A stretch of 33,465 nt of DNA from Chara braunii (taxonomy: Eukaryota; Streptophyta; Charophyceae; Charales; Characeae). This document shows, one piece after another, positions 19,495 to 31,705 of the stretch (the first letter of the stretch is position 1; the number at the start of each line of letters is the position of its first letter). Under the pieces are notes generated by a model, which saw nothing but the letters and a program-made list of their open reading frames with translations, made no database searches and had not been told where the DNA came from. Where the stretch lies: contig BFEA01000288.1 of assembly GCA_003427395.1 (NCBI GenBank), positions 1,330,430-1,363,894 on the forward strand, read 5' to 3'. Position numbers and translations under genes: made by a program.

Positions 19495-20119
19495 TGTCTC
19501 ACCGCCGCCCCCGCCATGGTGTCCCGCCTGTTGCCCAAGCACAGGTCAACATTTTACGAGGCCCGGGCCCGACTCCCACCGGCTTGCATGCACGTGAAGC
19601 TTCTCGGTCTGAGTTTCTAGGCAGGCGGGTAGGGGAATTTTACCAGCACCTTGGACACGCAGGAAACCCGAACGGACCCGCCGAAGAAGGCGCGTGGTCA
19701 AGGTCCTCAACTGTCGTAGTGGCCACCCACGTCCGACAAGGTGGTAGCCGAGCCAGACCTATGGGCCCGACGTTGATCTCGGAGCCAGTCGCTGGGTCAA
19801 CGACACGAAAGAAAATGAGAGTAATAATAACAGTAATAAAGATATCACTACATAAAGGAAGTAAAGCGGGGGAACTCATAATTTAAGGGGACGAGGGGTC
19901 GTGCGTCTCACTGGCCTACAACACCGCGCACACCCTGACCGCACAGGGTTGCATCCCGTCGCCGATGCACCTCACATGCCGCGTATGCCCGACCCGCGCA
20001 TGGCTGTACCTCGCCATCGATACCCCGCTCGCGCTACTCAACTATGGACGAGGCTGCACCGGTACGACTTGCAAAAAGCACGCCAAACACCCTTGTAAGG
20101 GTATTTGGTACGACAGCGT
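19495..20119. other. Stretch without recognised gene after the 28S fragment
   Basis: GC-richer sequence with overlapping frames of up to 100 codons and no domains. No further rRNA homology was seen. Confidence 0.5.
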
Positions 20120-20147
20120 GTTAGCACTGTGTTACCGCAGTGCTAAC
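20120..20147. repeat. 10-bp-arm hairpin
   Basis: GTTAGCACTG pairs perfectly with CAGTGCTAAC across an 8-base loop. No T-run follows, so it is not a typical Pol III or bacterial-type terminator. Confidence 0.9.
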
Positions 20148-21709
20148 GAGTCGCCCCAATGACAGCGTTCGGGCATTGGCCGCTCGCTTATGGGGCTGAC
20201 GAAACCGAGAATAAGGCACGCGAGTCAGTCATGACAGAAAAGAACACGCGCAAGCTAGACATATCTACTCATGCTTCGAGGGAAATTCTATGTGTATGAG
20301 TGGTTGACATCATCAGTGTCGTGTTCTAGTCTCCATTGACTATATAACACGTGGTGAAGACCATCGATTAATCGTGTTACTTTCATGCTCTCGTCATCAG
20401 AATGATGGAAGGGGAGTTAGAACGCCGTATGGAATTCTAGCAAGATAAGTGAGAAGAGGAAGTCAGATTTTCAAGGAGAAGTGTGTGTGACCTCGTGGTG
20501 GATGTCACCTACTCCCAGAAGCAATCCGTACAATTCTCCATCTCTGACTATAGAGTGGTCTAGTTTGGACACTTAATACAAAGTACTTCCAGCATGTGTT
20601 AGAATATGAAAATAAAGACTTCACGCAAAACTCGCACTAGAGGTGTATGTACACTCTAATGGTTGACATCATTTGCTCCACGTTGAGGTCAACATCAATT
20701 ATCTTGGCATACTTAATCTGTTATGATAAGGTGAGAAAAACGTGTTGAATGCGGTAGGCGCAATCCAATGAGTCAGATGGGGTCGATACCTCTAGCAGAG
20801 ATGTTATTGAACAGCAAGGGTGAAGTCACCAATGAGTAGATTATCATCCCCCCCGTATCTTCATGTCACTCCACTGTTACTTTTGATTATATCTTGTCGG
20901 TTAGCGTGTGGGCGTTGAGTTGAAGCACCAGGTACCAAGTTTACTGAAAGCTATTTTTCTTTGGATTTTTATGAGAGAACTTATAGTAAATGTCAATTGT
21001 ACTACTTTTGTATCTTCGTGCTTGATCTTCACTATCTAGTGTGTCTTTCTTTATTATTGTCATGACGAGTTAGGAGCTAAAGCACGAGAAATAATATGAG
21101 TACAGTCTGTGTTAAGCTCCGAAATCAGGTCTCTGTGGGAACTTTAAGCGTAATATCACTACTAATATTTATTGCATTGTCTCTATTCGTTTATCATTCA
21201 TTGCGCATGTCGCTTATAAGCGTGAGACTTATCATTGACAAACTAAAAACGACTCAATGGGTACTGGGTACCAGTGGTGAAAAATAAACACGTTAGTCGG
21301 AAGAACGGGGGGAAAAGCACATGTGTTTAAAGTCGTTGCAGTCATCAAGTCGTCACAGGTCGATGTCAACTGCGTAACGCCTCATCACTGTCATTTGTAT
21401 TTTTACATCACGTATTCAACTTGCCCTCACTAAGGACTATATAAAGGGTTTAAAACTCGATAACTATCTTTAGTGGTAATGAGTACTTGGAAAAGGGTGG
21501 GTATGGTCAGTCGAAGTCAGAGTTATCGCAGACTCTTATAAGAAACACACTTAGACAGACTACAGTTGACGCTACCTTTACTTTAACCTGACTTTCGCTA
21601 TTACTTATTGTTTACCCCGTTGCCACGGTGAGAAAGTTAAGGCAGTTGTAAACACGAGTGAAGCCGAATATGAGGGCATGTTCTAAGTGCTAGCAAGAGT
21701 GAGAGATTA
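20148..21709. other. AT-rich stretch without recognised gene
   Basis: No frame exceeds about 63 codons. The word GGTTGACATCAT recurs near 20302 and 20660. It looks like old decayed repeat DNA. Confidence 0.5.
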
Positions 21710-22227
21710 AAAAAAAAAAATCCAAAAAAAAAAAAAAGTTGAAAAAACATTCCATAAAAAAAAATCATTTATATATAAGAAATCATTTCAATATTCGTCC
21801 AATTCGAAAATTTTTAGTTTTATTTGATTAATCCTCGTCTAAAAATAAGCATTCCCTTTCAACTACATCTATTTATTGATGGAACGTAAGTCTGCACGAA
21901 TTTATGAAATGTCTTAATTAAACTTTCATTCTACTACCACAAATATCTTCTAACTTAGATTAGATTAACCCATTTATAACTGAAAATCCTTACATAGAAT
22001 GACATTCCAATTAAAATATTTCATAAACTCATTCAGACTTTCATTCTATCTCTAGCATGTAGTTCAAATAAGAAGGGATATCCCATTCTTGGAAATAAAG
22101 TTTTCAAGTAACACGAAAAAAAATAAAAGTGGAATGACATTTTTTTTAAATGGAATAAAAATTTGAAACTTATAATGTAATTTCGTTATAAAATTATTAT
22201 TTAATTATAAAAAAAAAAATTGTTGGA
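21710..22227. mobile_element. AT-rich foldback MITE, copy C
   Basis: It has the same orientation as copy B, sharing GTTGAAAAAACATTCCATAA at its start and TCTAGCATGTAGTTCAAATA in its right half. The terminal AAAAATTCCCAT has been replaced by A runs, so its ends are more worn than those of A and B. Confidence 0.75.
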
Positions 22228-24525
22228 TTGTTTAGTGCGGACTTCCAAGAGAATGAGCATATGTGAAAACAGTTAATGTTACCTATTTGTTAGGTAGCTT
22301 GCTGTTCACTATTGGTTACTTCTCTGATTTCTTTTAACTATTTCGGACATGACTTAAGACCGTTTGCTTAAACAATTCCTTAATAGTACACTAGTGAAGG
22401 CTTAATCACGATCAACAATGTTTTTCCAAATTCATTGGAATGAAGGTTCAGGCAATAACATTGATGAATATCAAGGGGAGATGGACATGTAACGAAAATA
22501 TGACAGAACCAAATAGATAAAGATTATCGATCTTCTCATAATCATCCAATGGTCTTCATCTTTATTTTTATTATTCTTGTACTAGTAATGGTTTTTTTTT
22601 TCGACTCTATCTATTAGGTTAATGTTTTTTTTACGACCACGCCCTTGTCAAGGAATGATGTTGGGTAAATTTACAGGTTAAATGTGGTGAGTTTGACTAT
22701 AAGTGCAGAATACTCGGTGTTGACCAAACGAAGAGGTCGGTATGGATAAAGTGGAACTATGATAAAGACCAAAAAAAATTACGACAAAGGGAAAAAAAAA
22801 TAGTGACAAATCTTGTGGGTGTTTGTGATATACTATAGGCACTGTGATGGACAAAAAACGACATGTTTTAAAGAAGTTTGCATATTTGTTTGCAAGACTC
22901 TTAACCAACGGGGATTAGTTAGAGAAACTGTTAGTCATTGAAGACAAAGTAGATGGGGTTAAATGTCTCCTTAGTAAATTATTTAATTATCGTTATTCTA
23001 CCTCTTAATTCTTCTCCGACAAGCATAAAAGTTTCGAGACTTGATTTGTTTTTTTGTGCGTGCACCATAACAGTATTTTGAGATTCAGAGAATTAACATG
23101 CAAAAGATGTAGATATTTAAAGTTATCTTATTTTAATTTTATGTTAATTTAATTTAATCGCATTAAGTTCAACTAAATCTTGTAACTAGAATCATCGTGT
23201 TAATCAACGTTTGACTTTGGGCTCAAAGTTTGACTTCTAGTTGAGTGTATAAAAAATTTCATGCACAAAATTCACACGATGAGTATGAGCGCACCTTTAA
23301 TGCTCACAACCACCATTCGAAGTGTTGTATTCATAGTTACGGTGCTAAGCAAGGGCAAACCTCGTACTCAAGCTCATCAACGTAAGTACGGGCATGTTTC
23401 ACCCTCAATGTTACCACTTTGAGTACGAACCCGGATCCATGTTCGGGGCTGTCTTGTTAAGAGGAGCTTAGATACTAGGACCGATATGAACGGACTCTTC
23501 TCTCAGAACTTCTACACCCAATTGTGTCATACAAGTTTATGCCCGTATGTTTCCTAAAATTGTGGCACGTTAACGGGCACGACTCTCGGAAGTAATGGTG
23601 ATTTGAAAATATCTTGTATGAAATGAAGTTGGGTTAACTGATAGTGATTTCCATATACAAAGAACAAAGACCAGTTGTGGACTACATCCTGCCCATTATA
23701 CGAGCAAAATTTGTGATTAAGTAGGATTTTATGCTTCATATGAGCGGAAGAGATGATAAAACAACTTCGTGTTCTATGAAAAGACACGATCAGTGCACGG
23801 TAAAACCTGCACGTAAGACTAGTAGTGATGGATGCTAGTTGTACTTGGAGTTAAAGATAATCACAAAACATTGAACTCAACAACTTGACAAACTCCTATT
23901 GTAGACTTCGGGTGAAGACAATTATTAATCAGTAGAATGAGATTCACTGTTAGTTTCACTCGTTCTCTAATCGACGAATAAAAACATAGAGACAATATCA
24001 GATATAACACAAGATCTGTGAAAACCTAATAAAACAAATTGTTAGGTTTGCACGAAATGTATTCCAGATTGTGATACTACGTTTTTTAGTCCTCCTCTAG
24101 GAACAAAATTCTATATGAAGTAAAACAACCGCAAAAAAAAAAAAAAAAAATTACTTTTTGAGAACCACTGGAAGTGGTGAGGAAAAAAACCAGTTTTTCC
24201 ACATTAAATCACTAGCTGGTGATGTAGCGTATATTCCAAGAACTGAAATATCTAATTTTTTTGTTATCTAAAAAAATCATGTCTATTGTCTTATAAGATG
24301 TAAAGCACGATGAACCTATTCGGTGGGGTTTCAAAACGCTCAAATATATTCTCCCATGCCTGAGCGAACATATTATTTTTTACTGTTTATTTTATTTTTT
24401 TCTCATTTCTATTTTAAATGTTAAACTCGTGTTTGACTAAAAATTTGAAGATGTCTCCCTAACAAAAGTTGTTTGCATTCTTATTTTATATAATATATGT
24501 TTTTAGGCAATGGTTTTACTGTTGA
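22228..24525. other. AT-rich stretch without recognised gene
   Basis: The longest frames are 76-77 codons on the minus strand with no domain. An 18-bp A run is near 24134. No RNA gene or repeat structure could be supported. Confidence 0.5.
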
Positions 24526-24529
24526 TGTC

Positions 24530-24740
24530 AAAGTTGATTTATAGTCCTATAAATTAGTTTTTCCATATCTTGGTTTTTACCTAACTGCTGAAAATGACTT
24601 ATAGTTCTATAAATTAGTATTTACAAAAATTCGTTTTTTTTTACATTTTTTAAGTTTGCCTTATAGTCCTTAAAAATTGTCCTATTTGAGCTTTGTTTTT
24701 TGTAAATCTACTGAGAACGACTTATAGCCATATAAAAAAA
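24530..24740. repeat. 60-bp minisatellite, about four units
   Basis: GACTTATAGTTCTATAAA-like cores occur near 24538, 24597, 24659 and 24718, separated by T-rich spacers. The spacing is 59-62 bp. Confidence 0.75.
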
Positions 24741-25239
24741 AATTGCAAAAAAGGGTTTTCTTGCACATTTTGAGGAACAATTGACTTTTCACCTTGTTTT
24801 TTGCCTCCTTTATCGTAAAAGAGTTTTTTTTTTTTTTTTATTAAAAAAATAACAGTTTGACTTTTATTTTTTTATTCTATCCAGTGTTGCATACCTTTTG
24901 TTATATGTAAACAGCGGCAATAAATTGAGGGACGGGCATGATCAGAGTTCTTGGTAATTTTAATGTGAGAAGAAAGTATGATAACCTTGAGCCTAAAAAC
25001 TACCAGTTTTCTGTTGAGTATAAAACCTATTGGTTTATTGATTATTACTCCTTTTTTTTGTCTCCTACCAATGCCTAAACTTCATAGGAAGAAGAAAATC
25101 CTGAACGGTGAGGAAATTTTGGTGTATAGCACACCGATTCCCATTTTTTTTTGAAAAAGAGGTGAGCCCTCTCAGTCGTGTCATGCAATAGTTAAACGAA
25201 ACAAAAACAGAGACAACTTGGGGACAACGTGTAAATAAT
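24741..25239. other. T-rich stretch without recognised gene
   Basis: Several T and A homopolymers occur, with no frame above 61 codons. Confidence 0.5.
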
Positions 25240-25620
25240 CTTGCGAACAACCGAGACGGACGAGGTTGTGTTGTCCCTTCGCCGCTCTAGCGAGGTGCGC
25301 CAACTGTACTTCTCGAGGTCCCCTAAGACAAGATAGCTTTTCGTGGGGCATAACTTATCTTCCCTAAAGGGTCGTCACCACCCTTAGGGGTGTATCCTTA
25401 CTGAGCTACTGACTCGCATGTGAAAGTTTTTACATGCAGTTATAGAGGTAGGTCGGTCGAGGGTGTTTCCTCGTTTCGCTGTAGCATATATACACTTGAA
25501 TAAAATGTCATCGCACCCCCGGACGTTGCCTATTTGCTCACGGCGTTGATCTCTCAAGCTGGAGACAAGCACCGGTCGACTAGGATGGTTTCATCCAGAC
25601 GTGAAACTCACAAGTACCCT
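25240..25620 (+). repeat. Diverged dispersed repeat, copy 2
   Basis: Partner of 10880-11335. Shared ordered words include GGTGCGCCAA, CCCCTAAGACAAGAT, GTATCCTTACTGAGCTAC, GAGGGTGTTTC, GTAGCATA and GGTCGACTAGGA. Confidence 0.6.
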
Positions 25621-27670
25621 AGTCCCTTTAAAAAACAGTTATAACAACCACATATAATCACTTCGAAAGGAGTCGATTGTAGTCGAAAGGAATATATATC
25701 GAATCGAAAAAAAAAATCAAATCATCGTTTGATACATTCAATAACACGATATCAAAATGAAGCTCGAACACCCAATGTCATACTCTATAAAAATATATTA
25801 TACAACCGCCAACGAGGAGTTGGCTTCCGACAATAACCTCGATGCAGTCGACAAGGTAGTTGAACTGCCTTTGTTTTGACTTGATGAACAAAGTCATTCA
25901 TTCCACTTATCGCCTACTTAAGATTAGGCAGACACACGTCCATTTCCAAACGTTTCTGATTTTCTTGGATAACAGGATATTTTGCGGATGATTTTTTATC
26001 ATATGCATTACTTGAAGTGTTACTTGTCTCTCCCTTTAAGAAGTGGTATGGGGTACTCCTCCTCGCTTGTGGCCCAACAAACTCTGTCTGCTCGCCTATC
26101 TGCCCCTTTCTTATGGATGGCTGGCCATCCTCGGCTTGGAGGTTACCCAAACGGGTAGGCCTCGACATTGGCATGTTGGCCCCCTGTCTCGAAGTCAACC
26201 CCCCCAGAAAATGAAGAAAAGAAAAACTTTTTACCCTATCGTGTCGCGGCCCCATACCCCACGGGACCATTCTTCTATGCCTACTTAGGCCTTGAATCGC
26301 GCGACTTAGCAGCCGTGCGCCATTATTGTATATAGAATAGGTATAATTTTAGCATTTCCACATCCGCGCCTCTTTGCGGCTCGCTATAAACTGCCCACGA
26401 CACAAACGTCTGAACTAAAGTTCAAAAAGTTTCAGTCTCTCGGTCATAGGTTAGTTGAAATGAACTTTTGATAAACGTCAGTCTTATAAAGTCCTTCAAT
26501 TCAGTGAAAAGGTCTGACAACGTTTGACATTAAAAAATCGTGAGCAGATACCTTTGTTAGGGTGTCTGCTCCAACATCGGTAATAAAGTGCAAGATCAAC
26601 GAAGACAAGTATAGTAAAGAGAAGTATGAGGAATGAGAGGTAGAAACCAATCAAGACATGAAGTTTCAAAAACTGATTATGAGAGAGCGTGCAGTCTCGA
26701 TAATCGGCGAAAAGAAATACATCGAATATGTATTTTATTTTCATAATCACTCTGACAAACTGCACATTATCGACTCATCACTAGGGACTGTTGAGCAAGA
26801 CAGAGAAAAATTAATGTGAATATGATTGTTCGCAAACTTTGCTCTCTAAAATATCTTACCAACTAATCATTCAGTAATCAAGAACCCTTCTCAGTACCCT
26901 ATTATCCGTGGTTCGCATTCAGTGGCCTGTTACTGGGCTGCTTTCAGTTATCCAAGACATCATCAGTAATTTTGAGTCAGTATCTATTGTTATTCAGTCA
27001 TTATCGATCATCACACAAATCAACATTAATCCTACAATGTTCTTATCCGAGACATTCAATTAGTGAAATTATCACCAACATCTTTTGGGTCACCCTCTAT
27101 CTGAGTTCGTCATGATCATCATTCAGAGATGTTCGAGTAATCTCTTCGACACATTAGTACAATGACATCATTTTCAACTCAACGGACTGTTTTGACCTGT
27201 CTCAACAAGGTAACTTCCAAGGATGTTATCCAGTACCAATATGTAAGCGCATTCTGTTTCAGACAAAAAAATTTGTTAATCTTCGTTGTCGTCACTGAAT
27301 TTTCAGAAAATGATAAGACTTAAGAGGGATGAGTGAGGACTCTTTATGAGTGCTGACCATATCTTTTCATTTGTACTTCTTTAGATTATTATGAGTTATC
27401 ACTTTTCCTCATTCATATTGTTTTTGCCATAAGTTAGTCAGTGTTGATTCGTTATGATTGACATTGTTTGATGTTATGCTCTCTGTTGATCTTATCACCG
27501 TTAACAAATTCCTAAATTTCCAAACTTGATATATGCAGGGTATATATAATTTTAATTTTATTATTTATATGATCATTGTTGTTTATAAGACTGGGGTCCG
27601 GCGTAGACCGTAATTGAAGGGTCTCGCTCGAAGCTGGCTGCACATAACAAGAAGGGATTTGCACTAATTA
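25621..27670. other. Stretch without recognised gene
   Basis: Mostly AT-rich. A GC-richer island at 26040-26290 carries a 118-codon minus-strand frame with no recognised domain. CAGT words cluster loosely at 26870-27010. Nothing else can be supported. Confidence 0.5.
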
Positions 27671-28615
27671 ATTATTTATTTAGTGCTAAAACATAAAAAA
27701 TCTTGTGTGACAGCCTGTTGTCTTTTCGATGACCAAGAGTGGTTTGATTGGAAAAAGTGCGACAACGTGCATCTATTAGGTGCATGACGACCACGCAACA
27801 GGACGATGGGGGCGAAGGATCGTGAATGATGACACTTAACGGCGACAAAAGTATGCATGGCCATGCCCTTTGTAGAGAGGTAGACACACAGGGGCCATGC
27901 ACTGCACACGGGTTGGGGGACACCCACCGACCTGATACCACCAGCCCCTGCCCCATGCCCGCCCATGCCCGTGGATGCACCGTGCTCCTGGTTGCCCCCC
28001 CACCTGGGGTCCCACTGCAGCACCTGGAGCAACACGTCCTGTGTGGCTGTTTCAATCCGCTTGCCAACCCATCCCCACAACCTTTTCGAATTTGAATTTT
28101 TGGCACACGAACCATTCCCGCGATTGCAAGCACAACGGACACAAAGGGCCTGCCATGCGACATAACCTTGCCACAGCCTTCGAACCTCGTCTTCCCGTTT
28201 GGACCACACCGTTGTCCGTTGGTTCACTCGCGTTCCTGTCTCGCTGGCGACGGGAGAGGTCCCCCAGGGCTACCGTAGCCTTCCCTGTCCACGTAAGCCT
28301 GACGAGGCCGCGGCCGAGTGGAAAAGCCCTGGCATACCCTTCCAGGCCACTTTATTGGACGTGCGGGGTCCGCGAAAGCGCTTTGCGGTTCCTGGGGGGG
28401 GAATTCGCCAGCCTGTCGGGTCCCTCCCTAAGTATGCCCTTAGAGACAGACTGGCCGCGTGCCGGCAAAAGCGACGAATGACGGGGGATCCCAGACCAGA
28501 TTCCCCAGCTGAGCTGTCGAATCTCGCGATTTTTTGGTTGACACGTGGCTTTTTTCCACGTGGCACTTTTTCTTTCCATTCTTCTCTCTAGTTCACCTCT
28601 CAGTTACCTACCGCA
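27671..28615. other. GC-richer stretch with unsupported overlapping frames
   Basis: Frames of 163-183 codons on the minus strand and 130-168 codons on the plus strand overlap one another heavily. None shows a recognisable domain or a preferred frame. CCACGTGGC-type words (G-box core) occur twice near 28541-28565. Confidence 0.45.
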
Positions 28616-28616
28616 T

Positions 28617-28650
28617 ATGCGTTATGTTCGGGGTGAGACGGTAGCACTAC
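28617..28650. repeat. Single arm of the small foldback family
   Basis: GCGTTATGTTCGGGG followed by GAGACGGTAG matches the right arm of the foldback at 32580-32686 in the same orientation. No partner arm was seen close by. Confidence 0.6.
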
Positions 28651-28689
28651 TCGTAAGGCCCTGGTTGCACTACTGGCAATTGTTCCCCT

Positions 28690-28741
28690 TCCCCCCCCCC
28701 CCCCCCCNCNNCCCCCCCCCCCCCCCCCCCCCCCCCCCTCN
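28690..28741. other. Poly(C) tract with ambiguous bases
   Basis: About 50 bp of C contain several N (for example the NCNN group near 28708-28711, and N at 28741). True length and sequence are uncertain, so a mis-assembly or join cannot be excluded. Confidence 0.9.
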
Positions 28742-28754
28742 CCTTCCCTTCCGT

Positions 28755-28815
28755 CCATGCTGATCGTCTCTGTATCGTTCCAATTTTAAAATTTTAACAG
28801 ATGTAATTTTCGAAG
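28755..28815 (-). pseudogene. Truncated U6 snRNA fragment
   Basis: The minus strand reads a damaged 5' stem region (CTTCGAAAATTACATCTGTT), then AAAATTGGAACGATACAGAG and ACGATCAGCATGG, then ends. That is the 5' half of U6 through the ACAGAGA box (here ACAGAGAC), with a small duplication of TTAAAATT. The 3' half is missing, cut next to the poly(C) tract. Confidence 0.8.
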
Positions 28816-29128
28816 TTCATATTCTTCTCGATCGATGAAACACGCGGCGCTGAGGTAGACGACAGAAAGAAACACGTGTCGCGGCGCTCTGACGCCACGT
28901 GGCATTTGTTATCCGCTGCGCGCCAGCAGCGATGTCGCAGGCGATGGCCATCCGGGCGGGTATTGGCGGGAGGGAATATTTGTTGACAGCGAGAGGAGGC
29001 TGTGGAGGGTCGGGATGCGGAGGAGGAGGAGGAGCGAAAGCGAGAGCGAGAGCCAAAGAGATTGCCGACACGTGTCATCGTTTCAGATCTGTCATGAGAG
29101 TCAATGGTGTCAAGTCTTCCTGCGACGT

Positions 29129-29172
29129 GGCGGGAAGAAGAGATTTGGCGGGAAGAAGAGATTCGGCGGGAG
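29129..29172. promoter_or_regulatory. 18-bp tandem units carrying GGCGGGAA (E2F-like) sites
   Basis: GGCGGGAAGAAGAGATT repeats at 29129 and 29147, with a third GGCGGGAG at 29165. TTTGGCGGGAA resembles an E2F site. Several CACGTG or ACGTG words lie within 300 bp (28873, 28896, 29070). It could be a promoter region, but no supported gene follows. Confidence 0.3.
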
Positions 29173-29519
29173 ACGATCTTGGGAAAAGGAGCGCGCGCAG
29201 CAGCTTTCAAAGAAATTCCAGTCATCATCACAGTCACCACCGCACTTGCCTCGCTGAGGAGGAACAGTTTGTCGCTTGCCGGCGCGGGCTGTCGGGATAC
29301 CGATCGTTCGTCGTGTCACCGGCCTGCTCTTCTCCTTCTTCTCCTACTTTTCGTAGTCGTGTCGGCACACCGATCACCAGCAGTACTTTTTGTCGTTTTC
29401 GTACGGCAGTTTCTTCCTGCCACGGATCGTACGGCAGTGGCTCGAGTGTCGGGATCTCGACCGCCATAGCCGCAAGATCTGGAGCAGTGGATGGGATCTC
29501 GACGGGAATGTGGACGGCG

Positions 29520-29555
29520 GTGGGGAGGAGGAGGAGGAGGAGGAGGAGGAGGGGG
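29520..29555. repeat. (GAG)n microsatellite
   Basis: A run of GAG triplets. It generates the Arg/Glu-rich part of the long plus-strand frame here. Confidence 0.9.
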
Positions 29556-29745
29556 GGAGATGCGCCAGAAAGTGACACGTGGGCGATCGCGATGGTGGGA
29601 GACTTGTCGTCGTTGTCGTCGCAGTTGCCGTTAGAGAGGAAGATGGGCAAAGAGGAATCGCGAAGAGGAAGAAGAAGAAGAAAAATCATAATCAGAAGAA
29701 AAAGCTATGGCGTGGGAAATCCTCCTCTTCCTGGGGGACTGGAGG

Positions 29746-29763
29746 TATATATATATATATATA
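29746..29763 (+). promoter_or_regulatory. (TA)n run, possible TATA element
   Basis: Eighteen bases of alternating TA are followed 45 bp later by a long pyrimidine-rich stretch. The layout resembles a core promoter plus 5' leader, but no credible coding sequence follows. Confidence 0.25.
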
Positions 29764-29867
29764 CGAAACAGTTTGCCACAGCCCCTCGTTTGTTGTCCTC
29801 TTCTCCCTTTCTCCCTCCCTCCCTCTCTGCCTACGGTTTACCGCAGGCAGCTCTGTTTGACTGTCAT

Positions 29868-30660
29868 CCACGTGGCTGGCCTTGTACGTAAGAGGTTATG
29901 AACAGGTGGAGCTTTCCTTACCTCCTTCCCTTTCCCTTTTTTCCTTTTCCTTTTTTCTTTTCCCTTTTTTGCGCTCTGATTCACAATGTGACAATATATG
30001 GGGCGGTGCTTGCATGTGGGACTTGTCATCTGGGATCTGTTTTGTTGCCCCCTGTTCTGTCTGTTTTATTTGGCTGTTCCCTTCCTCTTTTCTTTGCCTC
30101 TTTGCCTCTGGGATCGGAGCCTTTCTTTTTTGCTTTCTTTGCAGACAAGAATGTTTCGATATCCTGGTTGGTCTCGTCCCGTCGTTTGGCCTGTGGGTTG
30201 GGGCGGTGCTTGCATGTGGGACTTGCCATCTGGGATTTGTTTTGTTGCCCCCTGTTCTGTATTATTTGGCTGTTCCCTTCATCTTTTCTTTGCCTCGTTG
30301 CCTTCTGGCTGTGTGCAAGTGGGTCGATATGACACACGGGGGTGGGGGCAGCCGCCGCTCAACCCACATCCACGTGGGCGGCCTTGTACGCAAAAGAGGT
30401 TCTTTCTGAACAGGGGGAGTCTTGTAAGGAAGAAGATTTTTTTTTCTTTTTTTCTTTTTTTTTTCTTTTTCTTTTTTCTTTTCGCTTTTGCGCTCTCATA
30501 TTCATGTGATGATATATATGTATGTGGCTGGCCTTGTACGTAAGAGGTGATGAACAGGTGGGGCTCTCTTTCCTTTCTTACGTCCTTTCCTTGTTTTTTT
30601 TAATCTTTTTTCGCCTTCGCTATCCGATTCACAGTGTGACAATATATGCTATATGCGATC
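29868..30660. repeat. Nested tandem duplications
   Basis: A 110-bp block starting GGGCGGTGCTTGCATGTGGG at about 30001 is repeated at about 30202 with about 95% identity. A second motif, GGCCTTGTACGTAAGAGGT, occurs at about 29878, 30378 (diverged) and 30529, each followed by AACAGG and a pyrimidine tract. GTGACAATATATG occurs near 29988 and 30637. Repeated peptides in the open frames follow from these duplications. Confidence 0.8.
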
Positions 30661-31056
30661 TGAAGGTGGTTCTTTCCTCTTCTCCCCCCCCCTGTTCTGT
30701 GTGTTTTCTGATCCTGAAGCGACAGGGAGACAGAGGACATGCCCGGAGAGGGAGGTGGAGATGGGCAGCGTCATTGGAGACAGATGCACCGTTCGCAATC
30801 GCTATTGGTGCTTGCCTGGCCAGCTCAGCATGGCCGCTTCTACTGCCGGTAGGGCCCGCGGGGAAAGGGAGGGAGGGGAGGAGGAGGATAGGCATGTGGA
30901 AGGACGAGGAGGAGGAGGAGGAGGAGGAGAGAGGAGGCGGGCTCACGGGATCTGACGATCTACGATTTGGAGTGATGGGCATCATCAGCCTCGTGCCGGT
31001 CTTCAATTGGCTGGTGGGAATCTCTGCACTTCCATTGGCCTCCGATATTGCTAATC

Positions 31057-31060
<4 letters not shown>

Positions 31061-31143
<83 letters not shown>

Positions 31144-31391
31144 CTTGCCCTGTCTCTCTCTTTGTCCGTCTCTGTCTGTCTCTCTCTCCTCTCTCTCTCT
31201 CCTCTGCCTGTCTCTGCCTGTCTGTCTGTCTCGGTCTGTCTATTTGTCTGTCTCTGTTTCTACTCTCTTTCACTTCTCTCTCCCTTCTTCTGTTCTCTTT
31301 CTCTCCTCTCTTTCTCTTCTCTCTCTCTCTTTCTCTTCTCTTCTCTCTTCTCTTCTCTCTCTCTCCTGTCTGTCTCTGCTTCTCTCTCTCC

Positions 31392-31434
<43 letters not shown>

Positions 31435-31455
31435 GTCTCTCTCTCTTCTGTCTCT
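31061..31455. repeat. (CT)n and (CTGT)n microsatellite
   Basis: Long (CT)n at 31061-31140 grades into CTGT and CTCT mixtures with several (CTGT)n runs up to 31455. Ser/Leu-rich and Arg/Glu-rich frames over it are artefacts. Confidence 0.95.
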
Positions 31456-31600
31456 GTCCGTCGTAGCTCTGGTCATTGTAGTGCCCCTTTGATTCCATCG
31501 GGGATTGAACCCGTCATTTGCTTGTTCACAGTTTTTTTTTTTCTTTTTTTTGGAATTTGAGATGTCTTACGGTGGACAACGGATCACTGGTCAGAACAGA

Positions 31601-31672
31601 TACACTAACCCCAGGTCGATCCATTACCAGTTAAATGTGTGGGTTAGTGTGTGTACCTTTCAGCCACCTGGG
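31601..31672. repeat. Nested inverted repeat
   Basis: ACACTAACCC (31602-31611) pairs with GGGTTAGTGT (31641-31650), and CCCCAGGT (31609-31616) with ACCTGGGG (31666-31673). The two pairings overlap and are mutually exclusive. Confidence 0.7.
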
Positions 31673-31705
31673 GTGCGTAGTTCATGGAAGGAACCTTGTT
31701 TGTCA

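Noticed and set aside
27676-28227. 183-codon and 163-codon minus-strand frames
   Set aside because: Two overlapping frames are both open with long plus-strand frames opposite. No motif or frame preference marks any of them as coding.
28545-28763. Open frame crossing the poly-C tract
   Set aside because: It includes ambiguous bases and homopolymer, so the translation is meaningless.
28899-29891. 330-codon plus-strand open frame
   Set aside because: It covers a GC-rich island, a GAG microsatellite and a TA run. Other frames are also open there, and its Ser/Arg/Gly-rich product shows no domain.
31048-31560. Ser/Leu-rich and Arg/Glu-rich frames of up to 314 codons
   Set aside because: They are direct translations of (CT)n and (CTGT)n microsatellites.
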